From: Zunongwangia mangrovi
GTDB taxonomy: Bacteria > Bacteroidota > Bacteroidia > Flavobacteriales > Flavobacteriaceae
NCBI RefSeq assembly: GCF_900112105.1
Contig: NZ_FOKV01000006.1
Location: 62,001 to 126,000, forward strand
Length of the DNA: 64,000 nucleotides
Reading direction: 5' to 3'
Part shown: positions 1-8,082 of the stretch, in pieces
Position numbering within the stretch: the first letter of the stretch is position 1
How the letters are laid out: the number at the start of each line of letters is the position of its first letter
Position numbers and translations under genes: made by a program
Notes under the pieces: generated by a model
The model's input: only the letters and a program-made list of their open reading frames with translations
Database searches by the model: none
Told to the model about the DNA's origin: nothing

Positions 1-92
1 TTAACTGTAATCCCAATAGGAATAAACAGCAACAACATCATACTGAAGGTTCCTAAATAGCGCTTTAAAATGTACCAGTCTAAAATTTTCAA
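1..92 (-). CDS. lptG: LPS export permease LptG-like (N-terminal part only)
   Basis: Only the first 30 codons lie inside the window; the gene runs off the left edge. The reading begins with a TTG codon and gives MKILDWYILKRYLGTF followed by a hydrophobic stretch, which is the typical N-terminus of YjgP/YjgQ (LptF/LptG) permeases. These inner-membrane proteins form the transmembrane part of the ABC machine that extracts lipopolysaccharide. It lies 12 bases downstream of the tgt stop in the same direction, an arrangement I know from other Flavobacteriia. An in-frame stop lies just upstream of the TTG (it is the tgt stop codon), so TTG is the best start. Confidence 0.7.
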   Translation of the reverse strand, partial: MKILDWYILKRYLGTFSMMLLLFIPIGITV

Positions 93-104
93 ACTACGAT
101 TTTT

Positions 105-1235
105 TTATAGTCTTTTATCCATTTGCTTCACCATCATATCTTTCCAGGTTCTAAAATCTCCTGCTAAAATATGCTTTCTTGCTTCGCGTACCAACCAAAG
201 ATAAAATCCGAGGTTATGGATGGTTGCAATTTGCTTGCCAAGCATTTCATTAACGGTAAATAAATGACGAACGTATGCTTTAGAATATTGCGTATCTACA
301 AAAGTGATACCCATATCATCGATTGGTGAAAAATCATCTGCCCACTTCTTATTTTTGATGTTAATGGTACCATGAGCGGTAAAAAGCATTCCGTTTCTTG
401 CATTTCGGGTAGGCATTACACAATCGAACATATCGATACCTAGAGCGATATTCTCTAAAATATTGATAGGAGTTCCTACTCCCATTAGGTATCTTGGTTT
501 TTCTTCAGGAAGAATTTCAGTAACCACCTCGGTCATTGCATACATTTCTTCTGCAGGTTCTCCAACAGATAAACCTCCAATAGCATTTCCTTCAGCATTT
601 CTTGAAGCAATATATTCTGCAGATTGTCTTCTTAGATCTTTATACGTGCTTCCCTGAACGATTGGGAATAAGGTTTGATCGTATCCATAGAGCGGCGGAG
701 TTTCAGCAAAATGTTTAATACATCTATCTAACCAGCGATGCGTCATATGCATCGATCTTTTTGCATAATTATAATCACATGGATAAGGAGTACATTCATC
801 AAAAGCCATAATAATATCTGCACCTATCTCTCGCTGAATTTCCATTACATTCTCTGGAGTAAAAACGTGATAAGAACCATCAATATGAGATTTAAACTTT
901 ACCCCTTCTTCTTTAATTTTTCTTCTACCAGAAAGTGAATACACCTGGTAACCACCACTATCGGTTAAGATATTGCGATCCCAGTTCATAAATTTATGAA
1001 GACCACCTGCTTTTTTAAGAATCTCGGTTTTAGGGCGTAAATAAAGATGATACGTATTTCCTAAAATAATATCTGGATTGATCTCTTGCTTTAGCTCGGT
1101 TTGATGCACTCCTTTTACAGAAGCTACAGTGCCCACAGGCATAAAAATTGGTGTTTCTATTACTCCGTGATCTGTAGTTATCTTACCGGCTCTGGCTTTA
1201 CTAGCGGGATCGGTCTTTAAAAGTTCGAATTCCAT
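105..1235 (-). CDS. tgt: Queuine/preQ1 tRNA-guanine transglycosylase
   Basis: This enzyme swaps guanine 34 of tRNAs with GUN anticodons for preQ1, a step of queuosine synthesis in the cytoplasm. The 376-residue protein shows the general-base region LTDSGGYQVYSL (Asp92), AFDECTPYP (Asp146) and the nucleophile region DMFDCVMPTRNARNG (Asp271). The start at 1235 is chosen because the longer frame would begin at a TTG that falls inside a -7 promoter box. Odd point: the usual zinc-site segment with three cysteines (CxCxxC) reads DDMGITFVDTQYSKAY here, so all three cysteines are absent, while the TIHNL histidine (His340) remains. lptG follows directly. Confidence 0.95.
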   Translation of the reverse strand: MEFELLKTDPASKARAGKITTDHGVIETPIFMPVGTVASVKGVHQTELKQEINPDIILGNTYHLYLRPKTEILKKAGGLHKFMNWDRNILTDSGGYQVYSLSGRRKIKEEGVKFKSHIDGSYHVFTPENVMEIQREIGADIIMAFDECTPYPCDYNYAKRSMHMTHRWLDRCIKHFAETPPLYGYDQTLFPIVQGSTYKDLRRQSAEYIASRNAEGNAIGGLSVGEPAEEMYAMTEVVTEILPEEKPRYLMGVGTPINILENIALGIDMFDCVMPTRNARNGMLFTAHGTINIKNKKWADDFSPIDDMGITFVDTQYSKAYVRHLFTVNEMLGKQIATIHNLGFYLWLVREARKHILAGDFRTWKDMMVKQMDKRL

Positions 1236-1253
1236 ATAAAAAATTAATGGCTG

Positions 1254-1261
1254 CAAAGATA
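1254..1261 (-). promoter_or_regulatory. -7 promoter box of tgt
   Basis: The minus strand reads TATCTTTG here, matching the Bacteroidetes -7 consensus TAnnTTTG, 18 bases upstream of the chosen ATG. I see no clear TTTG box at the expected distance further upstream. Confidence 0.5.
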
Positions 1262-1409
1262 CTTAACATTTCTGCAAATTAAAGTATTAAGATATTCCAA
1301 AAATAAAGTGTAACTTTAACACTTATATAAAATACTCACTCCTTTTCGTTTTGAGAAAGCATATTATTAGCTTATTTTAGCATTAAATATTCACAACAAT
1401 AACTATATA

Positions 1410-2255
1410 ATGGCAAACATTGAAGAATTAAAAAGTTTTGCTACCCAAGTACGCAGGGATATCGTAAGACAAGTTCATAAAGTTAGCTCTGGACACCCTG
1501 GAGGTTCTCTTGGTTGTACAGAATTTTTTGTAGCACTTTATCAGGAAATCATGGATCACGATCCTAGTTTTAATATGGATGGTGTAAATGAAGATCTTTT
1601 CTTCCTTTCTAATGGTCACATTTCTCCTGTATTTTATAGTGTACTTGCTCGTAGCGGATACTTTCCTGTTGAAGAATTAGGAACATTTAGAATGATCGAT
1701 TCTCGCTTGCAAGGACACCCAACAACTCACGAAGGCCTTCCAGGAATACGAATTGCTTCTGGATCATTAGGTCAGGGAATGTCTGTAGCCTTAGGTGCTG
1801 CGCAGGCTAAAAAATTAAATAAAGATAGTAAACTGGTTTATACACTTCATGGTGATGGTGAATTACAGGAAGGACAAAACTGGGAAGCTATTATGTATGC
1901 TGGAGCTAAAGGAGTAGATAATATTATATCTACTGTAGATGTAAACGGCCAGCAGATCGATGGTAGTACAGATACAGTACTTAACATGGGAGACCTAAAA
2001 GCTAAATTCGAAGCTTTTGGTTGGGACGTTTTAGAAATTGCAGAAGGAAACGACATAGAAAAAGTAATCGAAGGATTAAACGAAGCTAAAGAGCACACTG
2101 GTAAAGGTAAACCTGTTTGTGTTCTTATGACTACCGTAATGGGTAACGGCGTAGACTTTATGATGCACACACACGAATGGCATGGTAAAGCTCCAAACGA
2201 CGAACAACTAGAAAGTGCGCTTGCACAAAATCCGGAAACTTTAGGTGATTACTAA
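1410..2255 (+). CDS. Transketolase, N-terminal subunit
   Basis: This is the thiamine-diphosphate-binding N-terminal half of transketolase (non-oxidative pentose phosphate pathway). The 281 residues include HKVSSGHPGGSLG near residue 23 and the ThDP/Mg-binding stretch GDGELQEGQNWEA near residue 150. Ordinary transketolases are single chains of about 660 residues. Here the C-terminal half is encoded by the next gene, 24 bases downstream, and the two products should form a heteromeric enzyme. Split transketolases are known from many Bacteroidetes, Firmicutes and archaea. The ATG follows an AT-rich leader without a clear Shine-Dalgarno sequence. Confidence 0.93.
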   Translation: MANIEELKSFATQVRRDIVRQVHKVSSGHPGGSLGCTEFFVALYQEIMDHDPSFNMDGVNEDLFFLSNGHISPVFYSVLARSGYFPVEELGTFRMIDSRLQGHPTTHEGLPGIRIASGSLGQGMSVALGAAQAKKLNKDSKLVYTLHGDGELQEGQNWEAIMYAGAKGVDNIISTVDVNGQQIDGSTDTVLNMGDLKAKFEAFGWDVLEIAEGNDIEKVIEGLNEAKEHTGKGKPVCVLMTTVMGNGVDFMMHTHEWHGKAPNDEQLESALAQNPETLGDY

Positions 2256-2279
2256 AACTCTTTTCCAAAAAAGAATACA

Positions 2280-3233
2280 ATGAAAAAATACACTTATACT
2301 GAAAAACAAGATACAAGAAGTGGTTTTGGTGCAGGGCTTGCAGAGCTTGGTAAAACCAATGATAAAGTTGTAGCACTTTGTGCTGATCTTACCCCTTCTT
2401 TAAAAATGGCCGACTTTATCGAGGCTAATCCAGAGCGTTTTTTCCAAACAGGAATTGCTGAGGCAAACATGATGGGAATGGCAGCAGGATTAACTATTGG
2501 AGGCTACATTCCTTATACTGGTACTTTTGCAAACTTTTCTACAGGTCGTGTTTACGATCAGATTAGACAGTCTATCGCCTATTCTGGGAAAAACGTAAAA
2601 ATTTGTGCTTCTCACGCCGGCTTAACCCTTGGAGAAGATGGTGCAACTCACCAGATTCTTGAAGATATTGGTCTTATGAAAATGTTACCAGGAATGACGG
2701 TTATCAATCCTTGTGACTATAACCAAACAAAAGCAGCCACTATTGCAATTGCAGAGCACGAAGGTCCTGTTTACCTACGTTTTGGGCGCCCAAAAGTGCC
2801 AATATTTACACCTGCCGATCAAAAATTTGAAATTGGTAAAGCTATTATGCTTAATGAAGGTACCGATGTTACTATTATCGCTACAGGTCACTTAGTATGG
2901 GAAGCCATCAAAGCCGGTGAAGCTTTAGAAGAAAAAGGAATTAGTGCTGAAATTATTAATATTCACACCATAAAACCTTTAGATGAAGAAGCTATCATTA
3001 AATCTGTAAAGAAAACTGGTTGTGTTGTTTCAGCTGAAGAGCATAACTTCCTTGGTGGTTTAGGAGAAAGTGTTTCCAGAACATTAGCTGAACATTTCCC
3101 AGCTCCACAAGAATTTGTAGCTACCAAAGACACTTTTGGTGAAAGTGGTACGCCAGAACAATTAATGGAAAAATACGGACTTAATGCTGAAGCTATAGTT
3201 GCTGCTTCAGAAAAAGTTATAAAACGTAAATAA
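2280..3233 (+). CDS. Transketolase, C-terminal subunit
   Basis: This is the pyrimidine-binding plus C-terminal half of transketolase, 317 residues. It contains the FFQTGIAEANMMGMAAGL segment, with the Glu that activates ThDP, and the substrate-region stretch CASHAGLTLGEDGATHQ. It pairs with the gene just upstream to form one active site at the subunit interface. The stop is followed by a strong hairpin terminator, so the two subunits form a closed two-gene operon. No frame problem is visible between them; the split is clean, with separate stop and start codons. Confidence 0.93.
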   Translation: MKKYTYTEKQDTRSGFGAGLAELGKTNDKVVALCADLTPSLKMADFIEANPERFFQTGIAEANMMGMAAGLTIGGYIPYTGTFANFSTGRVYDQIRQSIAYSGKNVKICASHAGLTLGEDGATHQILEDIGLMKMLPGMTVINPCDYNQTKAATIAIAEHEGPVYLRFGRPKVPIFTPADQKFEIGKAIMLNEGTDVTIIATGHLVWEAIKAGEALEEKGISAEIINIHTIKPLDEEAIIKSVKKTGCVVSAEEHNFLGGLGESVSRTLAEHFPAPQEFVATKDTFGESGTPEQLMEKYGLNAEAIVAASEKVIKRK

Positions 3234-3261
3234 AAGCTTAAAAAGCGTTAAAATACTGTAA

Positions 3262-3304
3262 AACAAAGCCTTTTAAATTCATTTTAAAAGGCTTTGTTAT
3301 TTTT
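3262..3304 (+). terminator. Rho-independent terminator of the transketolase operon
   Basis: Inverted repeat AACAAAGCCTTTTAAA with its complement a few bases later, ending in a T-rich run. It lies 29 bases after the stop of the C-terminal transketolase gene. Confidence 0.8.
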
Positions 3305-3358
3305 AGCTAAAATTTTACTTCTTAACTTGCGTTTAATTGCTAACTAATAATTATAATC

Positions 3359-3952
3359 ATGAAAAAAGTTTTAATCATTATGCTTTGCCTGGCTTCTACA
3401 GGACTTTGGGCGCAATCTTCTGAATTTGGTATAAAAGGAGGTTTAAATTATGGATCTACTGGTGATATCGATGGCTTTCAGGATGCCGTAGATGATTTTC
3501 CAGACATTACAGAAGGAGAAGCAAAAGCGGGATATCACTTTGGTATCTTTGCAAAATTTGGGATTTCTTCAGTATTTATTCAGCCAGAGCTTGTGTACAC
3601 CAAGCTTACTACAGATTACGGTGCTTTTGACTATAATCTAGACAAAATAGATTTACCTGTATTATTGGGAATCGATATTCTTGGACCTTTAAATATAAAA
3701 GCAGGTCCTTCATTTCAATATATTACCAATAACGAAATAGATAATGGTACTTTTGAAATTAACGATGTAGAAAACGATATTACAGTAGGTTATCAATTAG
3801 GCGCTGGCCTAAATTTGGGCAATCTTGGTATCGATGTAAGGTATGAAGGTGCTTTTACAGATAATACGGCATTCAGCGACACTGCAAGTGATAACTTCAG
3901 TATAGACTCAAGACCGTCACAATGGATTTTGAGTTTATCTCTGGCTCTTTAA
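3359..3952 (+). CDS. Outer-membrane beta-barrel protein (PorT-like family)
   Basis: A 197-residue exported protein. Residues 1-19 form a signal peptide ending in LWAQ. The rest alternates short hydrophobic strands with glycine-rich turns (FGIKGGLNYGSTG near residue 23, FGIFAKFGISSVFIQPELVYTK-type strands near 62), and it ends in WILSLSLAL, a typical outer-membrane strand terminus. It resembles the small 'outer membrane protein beta-barrel domain' proteins that are common in Bacteroidetes; the specific role is unknown. It stands alone between a terminator and a bidirectional terminator, so it is probably transcribed by itself. Confidence 0.75.
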   Translation: MKKVLIIMLCLASTGLWAQSSEFGIKGGLNYGSTGDIDGFQDAVDDFPDITEGEAKAGYHFGIFAKFGISSVFIQPELVYTKLTTDYGAFDYNLDKIDLPVLLGIDILGPLNIKAGPSFQYITNNEIDNGTFEINDVENDITVGYQLGAGLNLGNLGIDVRYEGAFTDNTAFSDTASDNFSIDSRPSQWILSLSLAL

Positions 3953-3976
3953 AAGAATCTTTTACACCCCAAAAAC

Positions 3977-4008
3977 AAAAAAGGCTCCTTAAAAAGGAGC
4001 CTTTTTTC
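3977..4008. terminator. Bidirectional terminator
   Basis: Perfect stem AAGGCTCCTT / AAGGAGCCTT flanked by an A-run on the left and a T-run on the right. It serves the barrel gene ending at 3952 and the convergent lipoprotein gene ending at 4029. Confidence 0.85.
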
Positions 4009-4028
4009 ATATAATCTTAGCTTAAATT

Positions 4029-5006
4029 TTATTCTTCTACAGGCTCAAAAGAATCTGCATCTAAATAATTAGGAGTTCCGTTATTGTTGGTATCCGGGAA
4101 AGTTAAACTACCATCGGCATTAATGATAATTTCCTGGCGTGTTGGTAATCCATCACCATCATCATCCGTATCTGAATGATCTGGTAACCCATCTTCATCT
4201 GAATCATCATCAAATAAACTTCCGTCACCATCTATATCTTCCATCCAACTTGGGATACCATCACCATCATGATCTGCTTCGTTTACATTCAACAAATGAA
4301 ATGTAAAAATTAATGGACTATATCCATACCCAGGACTGGTACCATTAAAATATCCCAATCCAGATGGTGCAAATAAAGCACCTATTCCGTAATCATTAGA
4401 CCATTCTACCGTATTATCTGGGTTAACGCTATAATTTGAAGCTCCTCTAAACTCGATCAATGCCTGTTGAAAAGCCTCTACAACACCACCTCTTCTTACT
4501 AAGCTTCCATCACTTTGAATTCCTACAAATCCTTCAAGATCAAACCAAACTGGTGAGTTAATACTATTGTCAAAAACTTCAGCATTAATTAATTCCCCCT
4601 TATATCTTACATATGTAGAGTCTGAAAAGTGTGGTTGGTCTCCTGCTCCTTCTCTAACCTCTAACAGGTATAGGTTATAATCTAACTCAGTTTCGTTAGC
4701 CTGATAGGTAACTGTTTTTGTTGAAAAATTTGGGGATTCCCAAATAGAGACTTTATCACTATTCTCACCAGCAATGGTATCAAAAACGATATTGTAATCG
4801 AAATCTGCTGCTGGATTTTCAAATTCTTCGTAATTATAAAAGTGAGTTTGTAAATATTCTACAAGACTATCATCATCGGCCGTTCTTTGCTCCTGCTCGT
4901 CCCTTAATTCTATCGGATCTACTGTACCGTCGTCATCGTCATTACAACTCGTAAAAATAAGGCCGGCCAAAGCAATTCCGGCTAAAAAATATTTGTTCAA
5001 TCGCAT
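4029..5006 (-). CDS. FKBP-like lipoprotein with acidic calcium-binding tail
   Basis: A 325-residue lipoprotein. The signal peptide ends in a lipobox (LIFTSC) followed by a run of Asp, suggesting display on the periplasmic or outer side. The middle part (about 127-240) follows an FKBP-type peptidyl-prolyl isomerase fold pattern: YVRYKGELINAEVFDNS, a long variable insert, LFAPSGLGYF and PLIFTFHLLNV. From about residue 242 comes a tail of DxDxDG repeats (DHDGDGIPSW, DIDGDGSLFD, DDDGDGLPT) like thrombospondin type 3 calcium-binding repeats. Isomerase activity is uncertain because several aromatic FKBP pocket residues are not evident. The start at 5006 is chosen because it places the signal peptide at the N-terminus. 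Confidence 0.8.
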   Translation of the reverse strand: MRLNKYFLAGIALAGLIFTSCNDDDDGTVDPIELRDEQEQRTADDDSLVEYLQTHFYNYEEFENPAADFDYNIVFDTIAGENSDKVSIWESPNFSTKTVTYQANETELDYNLYLLEVREGAGDQPHFSDSTYVRYKGELINAEVFDNSINSPVWFDLEGFVGIQSDGSLVRRGGVVEAFQQALIEFRGASNYSVNPDNTVEWSNDYGIGALFAPSGLGYFNGTSPGYGYSPLIFTFHLLNVNEADHDGDGIPSWMEDIDGDGSLFDDDSDEDGLPDHSDTDDDGDGLPTRQEIIINADGSLTFPDTNNNGTPNYLDADSFEPVEE

Positions 5007-5044
5007 TGTCTCGTTTTTTAAGGGCGCAAGATACAATAATCTTG

Positions 5045-5052
5045 TATTTTTG
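5045..5052 (+). promoter_or_regulatory. -7 promoter box for the S4-domain gene
   Basis: TATTTTTG matches TAnnTTTG and lies 37 bases before the ATG of the S4 RNA-binding gene. The matching -33 box is not obvious. Confidence 0.35.
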
Positions 5053-5088
5053 TTTATGATTATAGAACAGTTTTAAGGACCATTTATT

Positions 5089-5487
5089 ATGAGAGTTGAT
5101 AAATTTTTATGGAGTGTGCGGTACTTTAAAACCCGAAGCATTGCTACGAATGCCTGCAAGCAGGGTAAAGTAAAAATGAGCGGTAGTAACATGAAGCCTT
5201 CAAAAGAAGTTTTTCCTGGGGACAGGCTAGTAGTTAGAAAGAATCAAATAGACTATCAGTTAGAGGTATTAGACCTTCCTCCCAGCCGGGTGGGTGCCAA
5301 GCTTGTGAGTATTTACGTTCAGGACCATACCCCGAAAGAAGCTTTTGAGAAATTAGATCTTCTAAAATATTCAAAAGATTATTACCGTAAAAAAGGTACC
5401 GGAAGACCTACAAAAAAAGATCGCCGAGATATCGAAGATTGGTTTGATAATGCCAGCGATTCTGAAAATAAAGATCAAAACACTTAA
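5089..5487 (+). CDS. S4-domain RNA-binding protein (Hsp15-like)
   Basis: A 132-residue protein whose first 60 residues are an S4 domain: MRVDKFLWSVRYFKTRSIA followed by CKQGKVKMSG and a KPSKEVFPGDRL turn. This matches the Hsp15/YrfH group, which binds stalled 50S subunits carrying nascent chains. The C-terminal part is basic (YYRKKGTGRPTKKDRRD) and probably contacts RNA. The next gene starts 10 bases after its stop, so the two are probably co-transcribed. Confidence 0.85.
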   Translation: MRVDKFLWSVRYFKTRSIATNACKQGKVKMSGSNMKPSKEVFPGDRLVVRKNQIDYQLEVLDLPPSRVGAKLVSIYVQDHTPKEAFEKLDLLKYSKDYYRKKGTGRPTKKDRRDIEDWFDNASDSENKDQNT

Positions 5488-5497
5488 TAGAACTTAG

Positions 5498-5998
5498 ATG
5501 AAAGAAAAGGTTCAAATTTTAAATCACGCTGAAATTGCTCAAAAAACCAAGCGAATCGCATTTCAGATCTACGAAAATAATATTAACGAAGAAGAAATCG
5601 TACTGGCAGGTATCGCTAGGAAAGGTTTTAAATTAGCGAAGAGAATCCAAACCGAATTAGAAAGGATCTCTCCGCTAAAAATCATTCTTTGTGAGGTGAA
5701 GATCGATAAGAAAAGTCCACTAAGTGAAATCACTACTTCTATCCCTTCACAGGACTATAGCGAAAAATCCATAGTTTTAGTGGACGACGTATTAAACTCT
5801 GGCACCACTCTAATCTACGGAGTACGCCATTTCTTAGACGTACCATTAAAACAATTTAAAACTGCGGTACTTGTAGACCGTAATCACAAAAAATATCCCG
5901 TAAAAGCCGATTTTAAAGGTATTTCTCTTTCTACTTCTTTAAATGAAATGGTAAAGATCACTTTTGAAGAAGGAAATGACAGAGCCGAGCTTATTTAA
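5498..5998 (+). CDS. Phosphoribosyltransferase (PyrR-like type I PRTase)
   Basis: A 166-residue cytoplasmic protein with the PRPP-binding loop VLVDDVLNSGTTLIYG around residues 92-107 and an upstream IARKGFKLAKRI segment. It belongs to the type I phosphoribosyltransferases, nearest to PyrR (uracil phosphoribosyltransferase/pyrimidine regulator) by length and loop. Whether it regulates pyrimidine genes cannot be told; no pyr gene is adjacent. It forms a short operon with the S4-domain gene and its last bases overlap the convergent shikimate kinase gene by 4 bases. Confidence 0.8.
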   Translation: MKEKVQILNHAEIAQKTKRIAFQIYENNINEEEIVLAGIARKGFKLAKRIQTELERISPLKIILCEVKIDKKSPLSEITTSIPSQDYSEKSIVLVDDVLNSGTTLIYGVRHFLDVPLKQFKTAVLVDRNHKKYPVKADFKGISLSTSLNEMVKITFEEGNDRAELI

Positions 5999-6516
5999 TC
6001 AAGTTTAGATTTTATTTTTTCCACGATCGCTGTGGGTGTAGCCCCATCTACATCCACAATGATGTTGGATTGATTGTAATAAAAAGCTCTTTCAAACAAG
6101 TGCTTTCTAATAAATTCTTCTAATTGCTCTTTAGTATCTAAATGGCTAATCACCGGGCGATGCACTTTTTCTAAGAACAACCTACTGGTTAATTCTTCTA
6201 CCGAAGCTTTTAAGTAAACAGTTTTATTATTTTCATCTGCCTTTAAAAGCTCAAAATTATTTCCGTAGCATGGAGTTCCGCCTCCAAGAGACACGATCAT
6301 GTTATCATTCTTAGCTAAAATATCTTTTAAAACCTGATTTTCTAATTTTCTAAAATATAATTCTCCTTTTTTTTGAAAAATTTCATGGATGCTTCTTCCT
6401 TCCATCAATTCTATCTGATCGTCCATATCTACCAAAGGATAATCCATTGATTCAGAAAGTTTTTTACCTATAAGAGACTTCCCAGACCCCATGTAACCAT
6501 TCAGGAAAATTTTCAT
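5995..6516 (-). CDS. aroK: Shikimate kinase
   Basis: Phosphorylates shikimate at O3 in the aromatic amino acid pathway. The 173 residues begin with MKIFLNGYMGSGKSLIGKKL, which contains the P-loop GYMGSGKS (residues 7-14). DMDDQIE (shikimate-binding Asp), YFRKLE (Arg) and SLGGGTPCY follow in the expected order, with the lid motif LEKVHRPVI. Length is normal for the family. It ends overlapping the convergent phosphoribosyltransferase gene and is transcribed alone, away from the tRNA cluster. Confidence 0.95.
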   Translation of the reverse strand: MKIFLNGYMGSGKSLIGKKLSESMDYPLVDMDDQIELMEGRSIHEIFQKKGELYFRKLENQVLKDILAKNDNMIVSLGGGTPCYGNNFELLKADENNKTVYLKASVEELTSRLFLEKVHRPVISHLDTKEQLEEFIRKHLFERAFYYNQSNIIVDVDGATPTAIVEKIKSKLD

Positions 6517-6597
6517 ATCGTAGCCGTTTTTTTCGAGTTAATTTCTACTGAAAGCAAATTTAATTTAAAATAAGCTTGAAAAATAAAAAATTGATTA

Positions 6598-6605
6598 TAT
6601 ATTTG
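6598..6605 (+). promoter_or_regulatory. Promoter of the tRNA cluster
   Basis: TATATTTG (-7) is preceded by CTTG at 6575-6578 with a 19-base spacer, close to the Bacteroidetes TTTG-N19-TAnnTTTG promoter. It lies 36 bases before the first tRNA. Confidence 0.6.
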
Positions 6606-6641
6606 CACCCGCATTCGCAAAACGATGGATGCTGATTTAAT

Positions 6642-6714
6642 GATCTGGTAGCTCAGTTGGTAGAGCATCTCCCTTTTAAGGAGAGGGTCCTGGGTTCGAG
6701 CCCCAGCCAGATCA
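6642..6714 (+). tRNA. tRNA-Lys (TTT)
   Basis: A 73-base cloverleaf with acceptor stem GATCTGG/CCAGATC and discriminator A. The anticodon loop CTTTTAA has TTT at 6675-6677, and the T-arm reads TGGGTTCGAGCCCCA. The CCA end is not encoded. Confidence 0.97.
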
Positions 6715-6748
6715 CTTTTTTGTTCTTATTTTTATTAAATATAAATTT

Positions 6749-6821
6749 GATCTGGTAGCTCAGTTGGTAGAGCATCTCCCTTTTAAGGAGAGGGTCCTGG
6801 GTTCGAGCCCCAGCCAGATCA
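6749..6821 (+). tRNA. tRNA-Lys (TTT), second identical copy
   Basis: Identical over all 73 bases to the tRNA-Lys that starts 107 bases upstream, with a short T-run behind it as in the first copy. This is a recent tandem duplication or gene-converted pair. Confidence 0.97.
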
Positions 6822-6878
6822 CTTTTTTATTTAGAGTTTCTCAAACTCATTTTTTAGCCCGTTTATTGCGGCGCATTT

Positions 6879-6962
6879 GCCCAGGTGCTGGAATTGGTAG
6901 ACAGGCATGGTTGAGGGCCATGTGTCCATTAGGGCGTATGGGTTCGACTCCCATCCTGGGCA
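6879..6962 (+). tRNA. tRNA-Leu (GAG)
   Basis: A class II tRNA of 84 bases with acceptor stem GCCCAGG/CCTGGGC. The anticodon stem CATGG/CCATG encloses loop TTGAGGG (anticodon GAG), and there is a long variable arm. Discriminator is A and CCA is not encoded. Confidence 0.95.
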
Positions 6963-7287
6963 CACAAACACTTTCCTCTTTCTTCATTATTTTTATTCAA
7001 ATTAATTTAAATAAATATTAAAGCTGAGTCTTTTTATAGATTTCAGAAAAAATACTCTTTAAAATTCAACAATATTAGCAAGTATTTTAAACTTGATGAT
7101 ATTATTGTGAAGCCGAGATTTTCACGCTTCAGCTATAAATGTTGTAGGATAATGCAATGTTAAAGCATAGCGCGAATTTTATTGAGTGAGGTCATCTATA
7201 CAATTCAGCTATCCGTTTTGACGGTTCAGTAAAAGAATTATAAATTTTATTCTATTTATATCCATCTTTAAATCAAATTCTTTAGAG
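6963..7287. other. Non-coding stretch after the tRNA cluster
   Basis: I see no convincing coding frame or RNA gene. It holds short imperfect inverted repeats (for example GCTATAAATGTTGTAGG and GCAATGTTAAAGCATAGCGC) but nothing I can name. Confidence 0.4.
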
Positions 7288-7803
7288 ATGCCACACGATA
7301 TAATTGGATGGACACATACTATCTTCGCCATAATAGCTTTAATTACAGGAAGCTTAATATTAATTAATCCAAAAGGATCTTTATTTCATATAAGAACAGG
7401 AACAATTTATGTTATCTCCATGATTATAGTATGCGCATCGGCGTTTCTAATATACCGCGTTCACAAAACCTTTGGAATTCTTCATTTTTTCGCGATTATC
7501 AGTACAGCAACTTTAATTATGGGAATGACACCTATGTATATAAAGAATTTTAAACAACCTATCGTATCCCATTTATCCTGGATGTACTGGTCTGTCATTG
7601 GACTTTATTGCGCATTTGCAGCAGAACTTTTTACACGTTTACCTATAATTCTAAATATCAAAAACAACTATGGTGTTTTCTATTTAGTTGTTGGCCTATC
7701 TACTGGGATAGTTGGCATGACCGGAAGTTGGTTTTTTAAAAAGAAGAAGAGCTATTGGGAGGTCAAATTTAGGAAGCCACAAAATAAATTGAATGATAAC
7801 TAA
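7288..7803 (+). CDS. DUF2306-type integral membrane protein
   Basis: A 171-residue protein with five hydrophobic segments (about 12-27, 38-55, 66-84, 97-117, 130-150) and a basic C-terminal tail. The pattern of His residues at the helix starts (GWTHTIFAI, FHIRTGTIYV, FGILHFFAI) matches the DUF2306 family of predicted membrane proteins, whose function is unknown. It is flanked by non-coding DNA on both sides and is the first gene after the tRNA cluster. Its codon use looks slightly more AT-rich than that of the crt genes. No functional link to the carotenoid operon is visible. Confidence 0.7.
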   Translation: MPHDIIGWTHTIFAIIALITGSLILINPKGSLFHIRTGTIYVISMIIVCASAFLIYRVHKTFGILHFFAIISTATLIMGMTPMYIKNFKQPIVSHLSWMYWSVIGLYCAFAAELFTRLPIILNIKNNYGVFYLVVGLSTGIVGMTGSWFFKKKKSYWEVKFRKPQNKLNDN

Positions 7804-7986
7804 AGAGCTGTCATGAAATAGCTAATATCTACTTTCGAATTAAAAGGCGTTAATAGTTGAAAAACCAACCTATTAAATTAGGCACATATTTTCAAACATA
7901 GCATCAGCAAATCTTCATATTAACAACACTTCAAAATTCTTAATCATCAACATAAAAGGCTTATCTATTTGCTCATTTTTAATTTT

Positions 7987-8014
7987 GTTTAATTAATTAA
8001 CCACTAGATTAAAC
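7987..8014. promoter_or_regulatory. Inverted repeat upstream of the carH-crt operon (possible operator)
   Basis: GTTTAAT and ATTAAAC are exact complements separated by 14 bases, and a third ATTAAAC lies at 8092-8098 just inside the regulator gene. The geometry would suit a regulator that binds as a multimer, but the sequence is AT-rich and chance is not excluded. Confidence 0.3.
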
Positions 8015-8055
8015 ATTTTAACTTTTTCCTATGGAAATTACAGATTCTATTTCTT

Positions 8056-8063
8056 TAGATTTG
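8056..8063 (+). promoter_or_regulatory. Possible -7 box of the carH-crt operon
   Basis: TAGATTTG fits TAnnTTTG and lies 20 bases before the ATG of the regulator gene. No -33 TTTG is found at the right spacing, as expected if the promoter is weak or regulated. Confidence 0.35.
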
Positions 8064-8082
8064 TTTAGCATCATAGGATTAT

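Noticed and set aside
6764-7021. 85-codon open frame on the plus strand
   Set aside because: It runs through the second tRNA-Lys and the tRNA-Leu; no protein features.
7022-7287. Possible integron attC-like or IS remnant (GCAATGTTAAAGCATAGCGC and neighbours)
   Set aside because: No paired core sites, no integrase or transposase in the window, and the inverted repeats are too imperfect.
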